From positions 2,878,501 to 2,942,500 of the forward strand of contig NZ_CP048410.1 of NCBI RefSeq assembly GCF_019357415.1: a stretch of DNA of 64,000 nt, in the 5' to 3' direction. Of the stretch, positions 18,809 to 27,220 are shown in pieces. A program made the position numbers and the translations under genes. The DNA comes from Gramella sp. MT6 (GTDB lineage: Bacteria; Bacteroidota; Bacteroidia; Flavobacteriales; Flavobacteriaceae). The first letter of the stretch is position 1. Each line of letters opens with the position of its first letter. The notes below the pieces were generated by a model that saw nothing but the letters and a program-made list of their open reading frames with translations, was not told where the DNA came from and did no database searches.

Positions 18809-19138
18809 TTATAAATAAGTGAGAAAGGAAGGCTCTTCCTTCTTAGGATTTGAATTTTTAAATTGCTGGTTTTTGAATTTAGGACCTGTAACAATCGTCC
18901 TTTCGGATGGTATAAACTGGTAGGTATCACAATCATCCTTCTTACTATAGCTATTTTTAGCTTTAGGCCCGGTTACAGGCTTGTGATTATGATTTTTAAG
19001 AATTATCTGCGTGTTAAAATTATGACCTACCCAGTTTTTATGATTTTTAGCTTTGGGCCCGGTTATATTTTTCTCTTGGGAAAATGAGAACAAACCTATT
19101 AAGCTGAATACTAATGTGATAAGAATATTGGATTTCAT
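18809..19138 (-). CDS. Secreted protein with three TGPKxKN repeats
   Basis: 109 aa. A signal peptide (residues 1-21, ending FSFSQ) precedes a basic, low-complexity mature part. The motif [I/V]TGPK[A/F]KN occurs three times at residues 25-32, 55-62 and 83-90, so about every 29 residues. The spacers differ, and there is one Cys (70). No enzyme domain is visible. It has its own -7 box at 19172-19179 and three direct repeats further upstream. The neighbouring AraC-type fusion gene is a candidate regulator. Function unknown; cell-surface binding or a multi-copy peptide precursor are only guesses. Confidence 0.7.
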   Translation of the reverse strand: MKSNILITLVFSLIGLFSFSQEKNITGPKAKNHKNWVGHNFNTQIILKNHNHKPVTGPKAKNSYSKKDDCDTYQFIPSERTIVTGPKFKNQQFKNSNPKKEEPSFLTYL

Positions 19139-19171
19139 TATGTCAGGTATTTTTATTGATTTTTACCTGGA

Positions 19172-19179
19172 CAAATGTA
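19172..19179 (-). promoter_or_regulatory. -7 box of the TGPKxKN gene
   Basis: TACATTTG on the minus strand matches TAnnTTTG. The leader between it and the start codon contains an imperfect inverted repeat (19141-19174, arms around CAGGTA/TACCTG). Confidence 0.6.
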
Positions 19180-19229
19180 GATTGAATAAGAGCCTTTTTA
19201 TTAGAACTAAACCGTCGAAAAAATCAACA

Positions 19230-19278
19230 TTCCCGACATTCGTAATAACAATTCCGACAGGCTATTACATTTCCGACA
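19230..19278. promoter_or_regulatory. Three direct repeats TTCC(C)GACA
   Basis: TTCCCGACA at 19230-19238, TTCCGACA at 19252-19259 and TTCCGACA at 19271-19278. Repeat ends are 21 and 19 bp apart, about two helical turns, and the spacers both contain a TATTAC/TAATAAC-like stretch. They lie about 50-100 bp upstream of the -7 box of the TGPKxKN gene, a typical place for activator binding. Confidence 0.55.
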
Positions 19279-19401
19279 GATCATATGTAAAAAACTGAAA
19301 AACAAAACCTTAAAACAATTTCTATTCAGCATTTAAAAGAAAAAAGAGTAGCTTTTTTTTTAGTCTGAAAACAAAAAAAGAGTCCCATAGAAGGATATTT
19401 T

Positions 19402-21072
19402 TTACAACTCCTTTTGTTGAAAAGCTGATGGAGTAATTCCGAATTCTTTTTTAAAGGATTTTGAAAAATAGGAAGGATTGGAGAAACCTGTTTGGTAGGC
19501 AATTTCAGCAATATTATGTTTTCCTTCCAGAAGAAGTTCCTTGGCGCGGTGAAGGCGAACAGAAGAGATTAACTGTATGGGAGATTTGTTGGTAATTGCT
19601 TTAAGCTTTCGCTGTAACTGTCTATCACTAATCGCTAATTCATTACACAGGATCTCCACACTAAAAAATTCATCCCCAAGATGATCATCTATATGCTGGA
19701 GCACATTTTCCAGAAATGAATCGTTTTTAGGAAGTTGGAATTGATAAGGAGTATCGTGTTGCAGATCTAGTTTGGATTCATCTACAACTGAATACAGAAT
19801 TATTGGTTCACCTGTGTTGGCTTCAAATATGGTTTTATTTTGATTAAAGCTCAAACCTGCCCCAGAAAGAAGGTATTTTACTGTTTGAGTAACCAAAATC
19901 TGATTTGGATTGGCCTGCTCTAGTATAGACTCTATGGTTAGATTTGTTTCTCTGCTTATAAAATGGGCTTCGTCTACAGGAGATTCCTTAATATGAACAC
20001 CTAAAACAAGTTGGGCGTTTAAGGTTTTTGCGGTTTCAATTAGACCAAGGCCGCAATTTACAGCCTTACTGGGGCCTTCAAAAGTAGCTATGAATGTTTG
20101 CCCATCGCTTTCAATAACTTTTCCGCGATACTGCTCTACGTATTGGGTAAAAAATTCTAGCTGACCTTGGTTAAGCCTTTGATCTGAAATGATCTTTGCA
20201 GCCCCAATGGTGAAAAGTTGCTGCTCATGATTTTCAACGGTAAATTCATTTAAAATAAAGGCTTTCATATGATCCAGGACTTCTTTCGTATTACCTACCC
20301 AAAAAAGATGGTCGTCACCTTCCAGTTCTACAAACCTGGCTCCTTCAATTCTTTCGGCAATAAATCTTCCCTCTTCAATTTTCACATCGATATCGTTAGT
20401 GCGCTGCATGATGAGGGTAGGGACTTTGATGGATCCTAGAATATCAATGATATCTACCTCGGTATTCATTTTAGTTAGCACTAGAGCTGCACTAGGGCTG
20501 GCACCAGAGCGAAGATAATTTGCCAGCCAGTCCATAAAGACCTTATCATTCGCTTTGGAAGGCGCAAGAGACTCTAAGTTCATTTCTCCGCTTCCCCAGC
20601 TATTTTCGATCATGTCATAAACCACCTGACGCTCTTCATTGGTAGGCGCCCAGGGATAATTTGGCGAATAGATTCGCTTAGCAAATATTCCAAAAGTGAT
20701 AAGAGAAATAGTACGTTTTGGATAGGTTGCTGCAAATAATGCCGAAACAGATCCTCCTTCTGAATGACCAAATAATACAGCTTTTTCTGAACCCACAGCA
20801 TCCATCACCGCGCGAAGATCATCCATTCGTTCCTCTAAAGTAGAAAGCTCGGTAACACGATCTGAAAGTCCGGTTCCTCGTTTATCGAATAAAATAACAC
20901 GGGCTATTTTACCTAGTTCAGTAAAAAAATTGACCAGTTCCGGACATCCCCACATCCAGTCTATATTCGAAACCCATCCTGGGATATACACAAGGTCTAT
21001 AGCACCCGATCCAAAAACCTGATAGGCGATATTGATACGCGAATTTTTGGTGTATTGAGTTGTGGGTTTCAT
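19402..21072 (-). CDS. Alpha/beta hydrolase - cyclase-like - AraC fusion regulator
   Basis: 556 aa with three parts. Residues 1-275 are an alpha/beta hydrolase: oxyanion region PGWVSNIDW, nucleophile elbow GHSEGG, acid region RTNDIDV and the His of GDDHLFW. Residues 285-430 resemble a class III cyclase fold but lack the metal Asp residues, so they are probably a sensor or dimer domain. Residues 450-556 are an AraC double helix-turn-helix (SVEILCNELAISDRQLQRKL; IAEIAYQTGFSNPSYFSKSFKKEFG). It may bind or cleave a small ester or lactone and switch transcription accordingly. The gene stands alone upstream of the TGPKxKN gene. Confidence 0.8.
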   Translation of the reverse strand: MKPTTQYTKNSRINIAYQVFGSGAIDLVYIPGWVSNIDWMWGCPELVNFFTELGKIARVILFDKRGTGLSDRVTELSTLEERMDDLRAVMDAVGSEKAVLFGHSEGGSVSALFAATYPKRTISLITFGIFAKRIYSPNYPWAPTNEERQVVYDMIENSWGSGEMNLESLAPSKANDKVFMDWLANYLRSGASPSAALVLTKMNTEVDIIDILGSIKVPTLIMQRTNDIDVKIEEGRFIAERIEGARFVELEGDDHLFWVGNTKEVLDHMKAFILNEFTVENHEQQLFTIGAAKIISDQRLNQGQLEFFTQYVEQYRGKVIESDGQTFIATFEGPSKAVNCGLGLIETAKTLNAQLVLGVHIKESPVDEAHFISRETNLTIESILEQANPNQILVTQTVKYLLSGAGLSFNQNKTIFEANTGEPIILYSVVDESKLDLQHDTPYQFQLPKNDSFLENVLQHIDDHLGDEFFSVEILCNELAISDRQLQRKLKAITNKSPIQLISSVRLHRAKELLLEGKHNIAEIAYQTGFSNPSYFSKSFKKEFGITPSAFQQKEL

Positions 21073-21429
21073 TGAATTGATGTTCGTTTTGCTGAATATT
21101 ATTTGTAAATACTAAGCTTAAAATCTGTAAGGGACTTATTTTTAAAATTTTGTAATAAGTTTAATTTTATAAATGTAATATTAAGAAAACAACATTTTTC
21201 TATTCTATTCAGTTTATATTAAATTTTTCAGTCCTTTATAATTTCTCAAATCTTCTTTTCTAAATTAAGATTGTTACAGACAATCATTTCGGAAATACTT
21301 TAGATAAGGATTCAATGTGATTTGATAATGGTCTTGATCCGGGGGGAGTCCAGAAGGATTTGGAGAGCCAATGTTTTCCGTAATATTTTGGCATAAAAAA
21401 AGCCTCACATTCAAAAAATGTAAGGCTTT
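21073..21429. other. Spacer before the tRNA-fragment array
   Basis: AT-rich upstream region of the AraC-fusion gene, then sequence without a credible gene. Open frames near 21274-21579 run through hairpins and tRNA-derived sequence and are not believed. It presumably holds the AraC-fusion promoter. Confidence 0.4.
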
Positions 21430-21430
21430 T
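21395..21430 (-). terminator. Terminator hairpin beside tRNA fragment 1
   Basis: On the minus strand AAGCCTTACATT/AATGTGAGGCTT closes a short loop and a run of T follows. It directly abuts the tRNA 3'-end fragment, as expected for the original end of a tRNA transcript. Confidence 0.75.
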
Positions 21431-21447
21431 GGTCGGGGTGGCAGGAT
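21430..21447 (-). repeat. tRNA-Pro 3'-end fragment 1 (att remnant)
   Basis: The 18 bp read on the minus strand as the last part of a tRNA, CCTGCCACCCCGA, followed by CCA. Sixteen bp are identical to the 3' end of tRNA-Pro at 30323. No tRNA body is attached. It is best read as an attachment-site duplicate. Confidence 0.75.
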
Positions 21448-21603
21448 TACCTCCCTGTTGTCGGTGATCCTGAGTTTGGTATTGTTGCTCATCAAAATCC
21501 AATCAGGCTTCACCCTTTGTCTTTTTTGTTCGTTTCCAATCTGAAGTAAACTTCGATTTTCTCCAAACAAAAAATCCAACCACGATGTGTGATTGGATTT
21601 TTA
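21448..21603. repeat. 156-bp segment between two att fragments
   Basis: A short segment bounded on both sides by identical 18-bp tRNA fragments. It ends in a terminator hairpin (21568-21603; AATCCAATCAC/GTGGTTGGATT on the minus strand, then T run). It holds no gene. It may be what remains of an earlier insertion. Confidence 0.5.
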
Positions 21604-21621
21604 TGGTCGGGGTGGCAGGAT
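21604..21621 (-). repeat. tRNA-Pro 3'-end fragment 2 (left end of island)
   Basis: Identical over 18 bp to the fragment at 21430 and over 16 bp to the tRNA-Pro end at 30322-30337. It is in direct orientation with both. It marks the left boundary of the region that carries the integrase gene beside the intact tRNA at the right. Confidence 0.75.
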
Positions 21622-21680
21622 AATTTATTTTTGTACAAACGCCCTAACCACAATACTTTCACTGTTAACTATTTTGATGT

Positions 21681-21699
21681 TTCACCGAATGATTCACCA
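21681..21699. repeat. Left integrase-arm repeat (19 bp)
   Basis: TTCACCGAATGATTCACCA is repeated identically at 30203-30221 in the same orientation. It contains two TTCACC units 11 bp apart. The two copies lie 60 and 101 bp inside the proposed island ends. Confidence 0.65.
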
Positions 21700-21971
21700 A
21701 ACTTCATAAAACAAAGAGAGTTCATTTTATTTGCTCGCCTTTGTGGTATAAAGATATGATTTTCTATAAAATAGCCCCTTCAAAAAACTACTTTTCCGAG
21801 TCTCTACTATTTTTCTTTAAAGATGCTAATGGACAAGATTTAGAAGTTAGCCGGACTGCATAAGCCGGGCTTCTCCTTCACCCTTTTATAAGTCCTTAAT
21901 TGAGTTACTTTTTAATTTGAAACATCCATTTTTATTGCCGCTTAGATGTTGGATTAAATTTTTCATTAAAG

Positions 21972-23317
21972 CTAGTTATTAAAGATGAAGAAGTAAATTA
22001 TTCCTGACAAAATGCTCACAGCAATGGTTTTTAGCATGTCCCATTTAAGGATGAAATAAACAAATGCAGCAATAATTCCAATTACCATTGAAGGAATATT
22101 AATGGTTTCCCATTTCGGAATTAACCATCTTATTCCGTATGAGTGGCTTTCATTTACTCGTCCAAAAAGTGTATAGATAGCAAACCAAACCCCAAGATTG
22201 AGTACAACGCCTACGACTGCAGCCGTAATTCCTGACAAGGCAGTGGTTAGGTTTTTATTGCCCCGGAGGTATTCAATATAGGGTGCGCCGGTAAATATAA
22301 ACAGGAAGCAGGGAATAAAAGTTGTCCAGGTCACCAAAAAGGAAGCTAAGATGCCGGCCATAAGAGGATCCATCGTACCAGATAAGCGATAAGCTCCCAT
22401 AAACCCAACAAATTGAACGACCTGGATGAGGGGGCCCGGTGTTGTTTCTGCCATTCCCAGACCGTCCAGCATTTCCCCACTTCTTAGCCAGCCATAATCT
22501 TCCACTGCTTTTTGAGCAATATAGGCCAAGACTGCATAAGCTCCTCCAAACGTAACCACTGCCGTTTTACTGAAAAATATCCCTTCTGAGAAGAAAATGT
22601 TCTCCGTTCCAATCCACATGGCGATCAGTATCAACGGTAGTGCCCATAAACTTAAAAAGAGGAATATGGTTTTCAGGCTTTTTACAAGAGACGGCTTTAC
22701 CGGCTGGATATAGCTGTCTATATAAAAGGCATTATCTTCATCCCTTTTTTCTCTATGTCCCTTTATTACATGAAATTTTTCTTCCCAAAGTTTTCCGCCT
22801 ATAAAACCTATTAACCCAGCAGCCAGAACAATATAAGGAAAGTCGATCTGGAAGAAAAAAATAGCGATAAAAGCGAGTACTGCCATACTCACCATGACCT
22901 CATTTTTTAGGGCTCTTTTCCCTATTTTGATGACTGCACCAATAACGATGGCCAATACAGCAGGTTTAATGCCAAAAAAAATGGCTTCTACAATTCCTAT
23001 ATCCCGGTATGCTGCATAGAGAATACTAAGGATTAATATGGAGATAAAACCTGGTAGGACAAATAATATCCCCGCAACCAGTCCTCCCTTGTTTCTGTGA
23101 AGCAACCAGCCGATATAGGTAGCTAGTTGCTGTGCTTCTGGTCCCGGCAATAACATGCAGTAATTGAGAGCATGTAGAAAACGGCTCTCACTGATCCACT
23201 TTTTTCTTCTACCAATATTTTATGCATTACTGCAATTTGCCCAGCTGGTCCTCCGAAACTGTGGATAGCTACTTTCACCCATACTCTCAGGGCTTCCTTG
23301 AAAGGTAATTTTTCCAA
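21972..23317 (-). pseudogene. chrA: Chromate transporter ChrA, frameshifted
   Basis: Two-domain CHR family transporter, about 448 aa if repaired. The first part starts at TTG 23317, directly after the SOD stop, with GGPAGQIAVMHKI. After a run of six A (minus strand; 23200-23205) the frame is wrong. One more A would give EEKKWISESRFLHALNYC and join the second frame, MLLPGPEAQQLATYIGW (ATG 23156, through 21972). The C-terminal CHR domain with AETTPGPLIQVVQF is intact. It would export chromate or a related anion. Pseudogene, sequencing error or slippage site are the options. Confidence 0.8.
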
Positions 23318-24046
23318 TTATCGAAGTTTAATGGCGGTGTTATATCTATCTGCTACATTATCCCAATCAATAATATCTAACACAGTATCTACAAAATCTC
23401 CTCTTTTATTTTTATGCTTTAAATAATAGGCGTGTTCCCATACATCTATTACCAAAATAGGAATAACCCCCCATTGTGTTAATTTTTGATGGTTTTCACA
23501 TTGCAAAAGTGTAAGGGACTGTGAGTAAGGCTGATAACCTAAAATACCCCAACCACTGCCCTCAACACTTTTGGAAACTTTGGCTATGTATGCTTGGAGT
23601 TTATCAAACGAACCAAAATCTTTTTCTATCTGTTTTAATAAATCTGCTTTTGGCTTGGTTAATTTATTGGACAGGTTAGTCCAGAAAATAGAATGAAGTA
23701 CGTGGCTTGAAAAATGATAGGCTAATTTCCTTGTCCATAAATCGACCATTTCCATTTCACCAGACTTAAGGTGCTTTTTAATATTGTCGAGATCTTTATT
23801 AGCTCCTTTTACCGCTCCACCATGATGAAATTCGTAATGTAGATGCAGAGTTTCTTCATCCATATGAGGTTCCAGAAAGGTTTTATTGTAAGGTAGCGAC
23901 TTCTGAATAAAATTACCATTGTTATCTACTAATTTATCAATACCATTTTCATTCACACCTCGAGAAAAAACGTTATTAACGGGGAGGATAGTTGCACTAC
24001 CCAATATTGTTGAATTTTTTATAAAATCTTTTCGGTCCATTTGCAT
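23318..24046 (-). CDS. Fe/Mn superoxide dismutase, probably exported
   Basis: 242 aa with a leading hydrophobic stretch (residues 10-28, STILGSATILPVNNVF) that suggests export or a membrane anchor; no twin Arg is seen. The SodA/SodB fold follows, with metal ligands in LHLHYEFHHGG, HVLHSIFW and VIDVWEHAYY (D-x-W-E-H). It dismutates superoxide. The chrA frame begins at the base after its stop, so the two share a transcript, which suggests a chromate/oxidative-stress unit in the island. Metal choice is not decided from the residues visible. Confidence 0.88.
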   Translation of the reverse strand: MQMDRKDFIKNSTILGSATILPVNNVFSRGVNENGIDKLVDNNGNFIQKSLPYNKTFLEPHMDEETLHLHYEFHHGGAVKGANKDLDNIKKHLKSGEMEMVDLWTRKLAYHFSSHVLHSIFWTNLSNKLTKPKADLLKQIEKDFGSFDKLQAYIAKVSKSVEGSGWGILGYQPYSQSLTLLQCENHQKLTQWGVIPILVIDVWEHAYYLKHKNKRGDFVDTVLDIIDWDNVADRYNTAIKLR

Positions 24047-24351
24047 TTATATTTAAAAGTTAATTAATGATTTTTCTGGCCTTATTTTAAAATAGAATAC
24101 TAAACTCCAAATTCCGGGATCTCATTGCCAAAAAACGAACAGCAATGGGCATAGAAAGAAAAATTTGAATCTAATACGTATCAAAAGTAACAAGGAAACA
24201 TATTCAAGTATTTCTTCTTATTTTTCCTCTTTATTAATCCAGAGGATGGTAAAAGATTAAGAGCTGAGATCTACACAAGTCGAAATTCTTCTTGGCAGCC
24301 CTCAGCTTCTATAAAAGGTCTGAAATCCTTTAGATTTTATTAGTTGAAGCA
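24047..24351. other. 305-bp spacer upstream of the SOD gene
   Basis: AT-rich, without a credible gene on either strand. It must contain the 5' region of the SOD-chrA unit if that unit is not read through from the PepSY-like gene. I see no strong terminator or box. Confidence 0.35.
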
Positions 24352-24696
24352 TTATCGATGATCATCTTCACCATCTTTGTGGCTTTTCTCTTTTTTGAGC
24401 ACTAATTTTCCTTCCGGACTAAAATAAAGTTCATAATAGGTTTCATCTTCGTTTTCGACCTCAAGCTCATACATAGTGCCCTTATTGGTCTCAACCTTTT
24501 CCACCTCCTCTATTTCCCATTCGGCGTATTCCGAGTTCTTAAAAGCATCCTTTACGGCTTCGGGTAGTTCAGAGAACTCAATGGACTTTTCACTTAACTC
24601 TTTGATCTCCGATTGGGCAGTTGCTGTAGCCACATTACCTCCTATAAAAAGTAAGGAGAATAATAAAATGCGAAATAAATTTTTACTTGTTTTCAT
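24352..24696 (-). CDS. PepSY-like secreted protein
   Basis: 114 aa with a signal peptide (about 1-27, ending ATATAQ). The mature part resembles the PepSY-like (BLIP-fold) proteins of Bacteroidota: FSELPEAVKDAFKNSEYAEWEIEEVEKVE, then a strand-rich YELEVENEDETYYELYFSPEGKL and an acidic-basic tail. Such proteins often lie beside two-component systems, as here. It may sense or bind metal or stress signals in the periplasm, which is inference. A motif shared with the response-regulator promoter lies 55 bp upstream (24751-24761). Confidence 0.75.
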   Translation of the reverse strand: MKTSKNLFRILLFSLLFIGGNVATATAQSEIKELSEKSIEFSELPEAVKDAFKNSEYAEWEIEEVEKVETNKGTMYELEVENEDETYYELYFSPEGKLVLKKEKSHKDGEDDHR

Positions 24697-24750
24697 AACA
24701 ATAAGATTTTAAAATTAAACATTTATTGAAATTGAAATTTAAAAAACAAC

Positions 24751-24761
24751 TCTGTAGAAAT
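24751..24761. promoter_or_regulatory. Candidate response-regulator box, copy 2
   Basis: TCTGTAGAAAT also occurs at 26739-26749 except for at most the end bases, where it overlaps a perfect palindrome before the response-regulator gene. Confidence 0.45.
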
Positions 24762-24770
24762 TTTGGAGAA

Positions 24771-26036
24771 TCAGAAATATATTGTGAAAATGTGTTGATT
24801 CCCTTCGAAATTATATTTTAATTTCCAATTACTTTTATCGGCAATTTTAAAAGCAATTGATAACCCTAAGCCCCAAGATTCAGGATTATTAGAAGATTTA
24901 TTAAATCTTTGGTACAGCCTTTTTTGACTTATACTTTTTTGATTGCCAGAATTGGTAACAACCAATTGTTTCTTGTCTAATTTTATGTCTACCATTCCAT
25001 CTTCGACATTATGTAAAAAGGCATTTTTAAGCAAATTCTGGATGAGGATTTCGGTAAGCATCTTGTTTCCTGAAATTACAACCCTTTTTCTTATATTAAT
25101 TTTCATTTTAATATTCAGGATATTTTTCTGTTCGTCATAATATTCCAGGGATCTGCCGATTATTCCATTGACATTAACCTCGTCCGTCATCAGGAACTGA
25201 CTATTTTCTATTTTGGCCAGCAGTAAAAGGGTTTTGTTCAGTTTTTTTAGCCGTTGCGTAGAGCCAATGATACTGTCTACAATAGCTGCTTGTTCTGCGG
25301 TTAACGTGGTTCTGCTCACTAGCGCTTCCAATTTTGACTGAATTATGGATAAGGGTGTTTGCAATTCATGGGAGGCGTCTTCTATAAACTGCTTCTGATT
25401 TTCAAATACCTCCTTGTTTTTCCGGGTCAGCTCATTAACGGCTTCATTTAGCATCCGAAACTCATCTATATATGTAGATGGCAGTTCTTGTAGTTCCTGC
25501 TTATCCAATCGGAAAAGCCGAATTTTTTCGAGTATTCCAAAAAACGGCTTCCATATTTTTCGTGAGATAAAACGTTGGAATAAATAAAAAGACAATACTA
25601 ACCCCAAAAATAAACTTCCGAGAGTAATAGCGATTGTACTGATCATTTCTGCCGCCTCCAGGTGGGGCTTTATTATTTCCAGCCGGTAATGTTCACCTTG
25701 TAATTTCGCAAAAGTGGTTAGTTTGCGGTATTCATCGAACTCATTATCAACAGGCTCATAAATAAGAGTGTCGGAGTAACTTTCGTAACTTTCCTGGAAC
25801 ACAGTTTCTGCAACAGTATAAAAAGTAAAATCGTCTAGCGGGTTGTCTTCTTTAAATGGAGCTTCAGGATTTTCTTCAAGATAAGCCAGCAGGTTGTCTT
25901 TGCGGTTATACAGTACTTCATCCACATTCTGAAGTACGTTCCAATTTAGTACCAGGTAAAACAATATTGAAAAAATCCCGAACAGGATCAGGAAAAAAAG
26001 TAATTGAATGCGGGAAGTGTAGGTAAGTAGTTTCAT
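24771..26036 (-). CDS. Two-component sensor histidine kinase
   Basis: 421 aa. Membrane helices at about 10-30 and 132-155 enclose a periplasmic sensor of about 100 aa. A HAMP-like linker (FISRKIWKPFFGILEKIRLF) follows, then HisKA with the phospho-His in FIEDASHELQTPLS. The ATPase domain has the N box NLLKNAFLHN and the G box WGLGLSIAFKIAD. Its ATG overlaps the repaired end of the response-regulator gene (ATGA). It is intact, while its partner is frameshifted. The signal is unknown; the neighbouring chrA, SOD and PepSY-like genes suggest metal or redox stress. Confidence 0.9.
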   Translation of the reverse strand: MKLLTYTSRIQLLFFLILFGIFSILFYLVLNWNVLQNVDEVLYNRKDNLLAYLEENPEAPFKEDNPLDDFTFYTVAETVFQESYESYSDTLIYEPVDNEFDEYRKLTTFAKLQGEHYRLEIIKPHLEAAEMISTIAITLGSLFLGLVLSFYLFQRFISRKIWKPFFGILEKIRLFRLDKQELQELPSTYIDEFRMLNEAVNELTRKNKEVFENQKQFIEDASHELQTPLSIIQSKLEALVSRTTLTAEQAAIVDSIIGSTQRLKKLNKTLLLLAKIENSQFLMTDEVNVNGIIGRSLEYYDEQKNILNIKMKINIRKRVVISGNKMLTEILIQNLLKNAFLHNVEDGMVDIKLDKKQLVVTNSGNQKSISQKRLYQRFNKSSNNPESWGLGLSIAFKIADKSNWKLKYNFEGNQHIFTIYF

Positions 26037-26715
26037 AAAGACTTAATTTGATAACCAATACCATAAATATTGCTTATTTCCACCTGTGCCCCGGCATCTT
26101 TTAATTTACGTTTTAGGTTTTGATTTGAGAGAATAAAAAATCAAAACTCTGTGCCTCATCTACATAATCTCCCCATATATATTCTGCCAATGAAACTTTG
26201 GTAAGTACCCGCTTGTGATTACTAATCAAGTGAGTGAGTATTGCATATTCTTTTTTAGTCAGAGAAAGTTTACTTTCAAGTTCATTGACTCCCACAATGT
26301 ACTGATCTGGTTCGATTATAAGGTTTGAATAACGAACCAATTTATTAGTCTTAAATTGTTTCCTTCTGATAATTGCCTTTACACGGGCATTTAGTTCTGA
26401 AAAATAGAAGGGCTTAGTCAAATAGTCATCCGCCCCCAAGCCCAGTCCTTTTATTTTATCATCAAGGGAATTACGAGCAGAAAGGATAATTACTCCATCG
26501 GTTTTATCTGTTTTATGGAGAGCTTCAAGTAAATCGAACCCACTTCCATCAGGGAGATTGATGTCTAGGATAATACAATCATAATCATAGAGATTGATAC
26601 GCTCAGCACCATCCCAATAATTGCCTGCGGTATCACAAGTAAACCCTTCCTCTATGGCAAAATCTTCAAGGCTTTTTAGCATTTCAGGTTCGTCTTCTAT
26701 TATAAGCAGTTTCAT
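26033..26715 (-). pseudogene. OmpR-type response regulator, frameshifted near the end
   Basis: The receiver domain is complete: acidic pocket LLIIEDEPEM, phospho-Asp in CIILDINLPDG, Lys in LTKPFYF. The winged helix follows to DFLFSQIKT, where the frame stops at 26113. One more A in the run at 26118-26121 would continue as QIKNLKRKLKDAGAQ and NIYGIGYQIKSL. That gives 227 aa, a normal OmpR length, and an ATGA overlap with the kinase gene. The missing part includes the recognition-helix end and wing. The loss should weaken DNA binding unless this is a sequence error. Confidence 0.85.
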
Positions 26716-26726
26716 AATTCCAAATT

Positions 26727-26742
26727 ACAGAATTAATTCTGT
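26727..26742. promoter_or_regulatory. Perfect 16-bp palindrome before the response-regulator gene
   Basis: ACAGAATTAATTCTGT, 12 bp upstream of the start codon, extended by AGAAAT shared with the site before the PepSY-like gene. Probable autoregulatory site. Confidence 0.5.
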
Positions 26743-27220
26743 AGAAATATTGCAAAGGATACTTTTGAAATTTTAATAACAATCAATATGTTTCTAGAGC
26801 TGTAGTTTTATATGCTTCCATTAATCCTGGAGCTTCGGCTGTTCAGATTAAAAATGCGATCTGAAGTGCTGCACTACCTACTTCTTTAAATGCCAAAATC
26901 TTATGACTTTAACAAAGTCCTATGTGGTAATTTTTGCCAAATAATACTTTATCATTCAAAAAAAGAAAACAAAGCAAGATGTGTCATTGTCATGACAATC
27001 TTGCTTTGCGCCCGGAGGTTGCAAAGAATAATTTGTATCTTTAAAATCACGGTAAACTTTTAATAAAGTTTATTCCACAAAGGGTCACCCCCCAAGTGGA
27101 ATTAAAAGGGGAAATGCAGGTAAAAGCGTCATTTCCCTTTTTTCTTAACAAACTGCTCCTATTTCAATTCCAATCATAAAATTTATTATATTTTATAAAT
27201 CACCTTAAAAACCAGTAACT
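26743..27220. other. Spacer with two hairpins
   Basis: No gene. Positions 26972-27007 form an inverted repeat (AAAGCAAGAT/ATCTTGCTTT, with a T-rich stretch on its left side). Positions 27104-27143 form a second one (AAAAGGGGAAATG/CATTTCCCTTTTTT) that looks like an intrinsic terminator on the plus strand. The short gene at 27221 lies behind them. Confidence 0.5.

Noticed and set aside
21274..21579. Two overlapping minus-strand frames (101 and 72 aa)
   Set aside because: They run through two terminator hairpins and a tRNA fragment; proline-rich stretches in them are translations of tRNA sequence.
26972..27020. Hairpin followed by GCGCCCGGAGGTTGCAAAG as a possible third tRNA end
   Set aside because: It has the same hairpin-plus-GC-rich layout as the two att fragments, but the sequence does not form a T arm or acceptor end and does not match either tRNA here.
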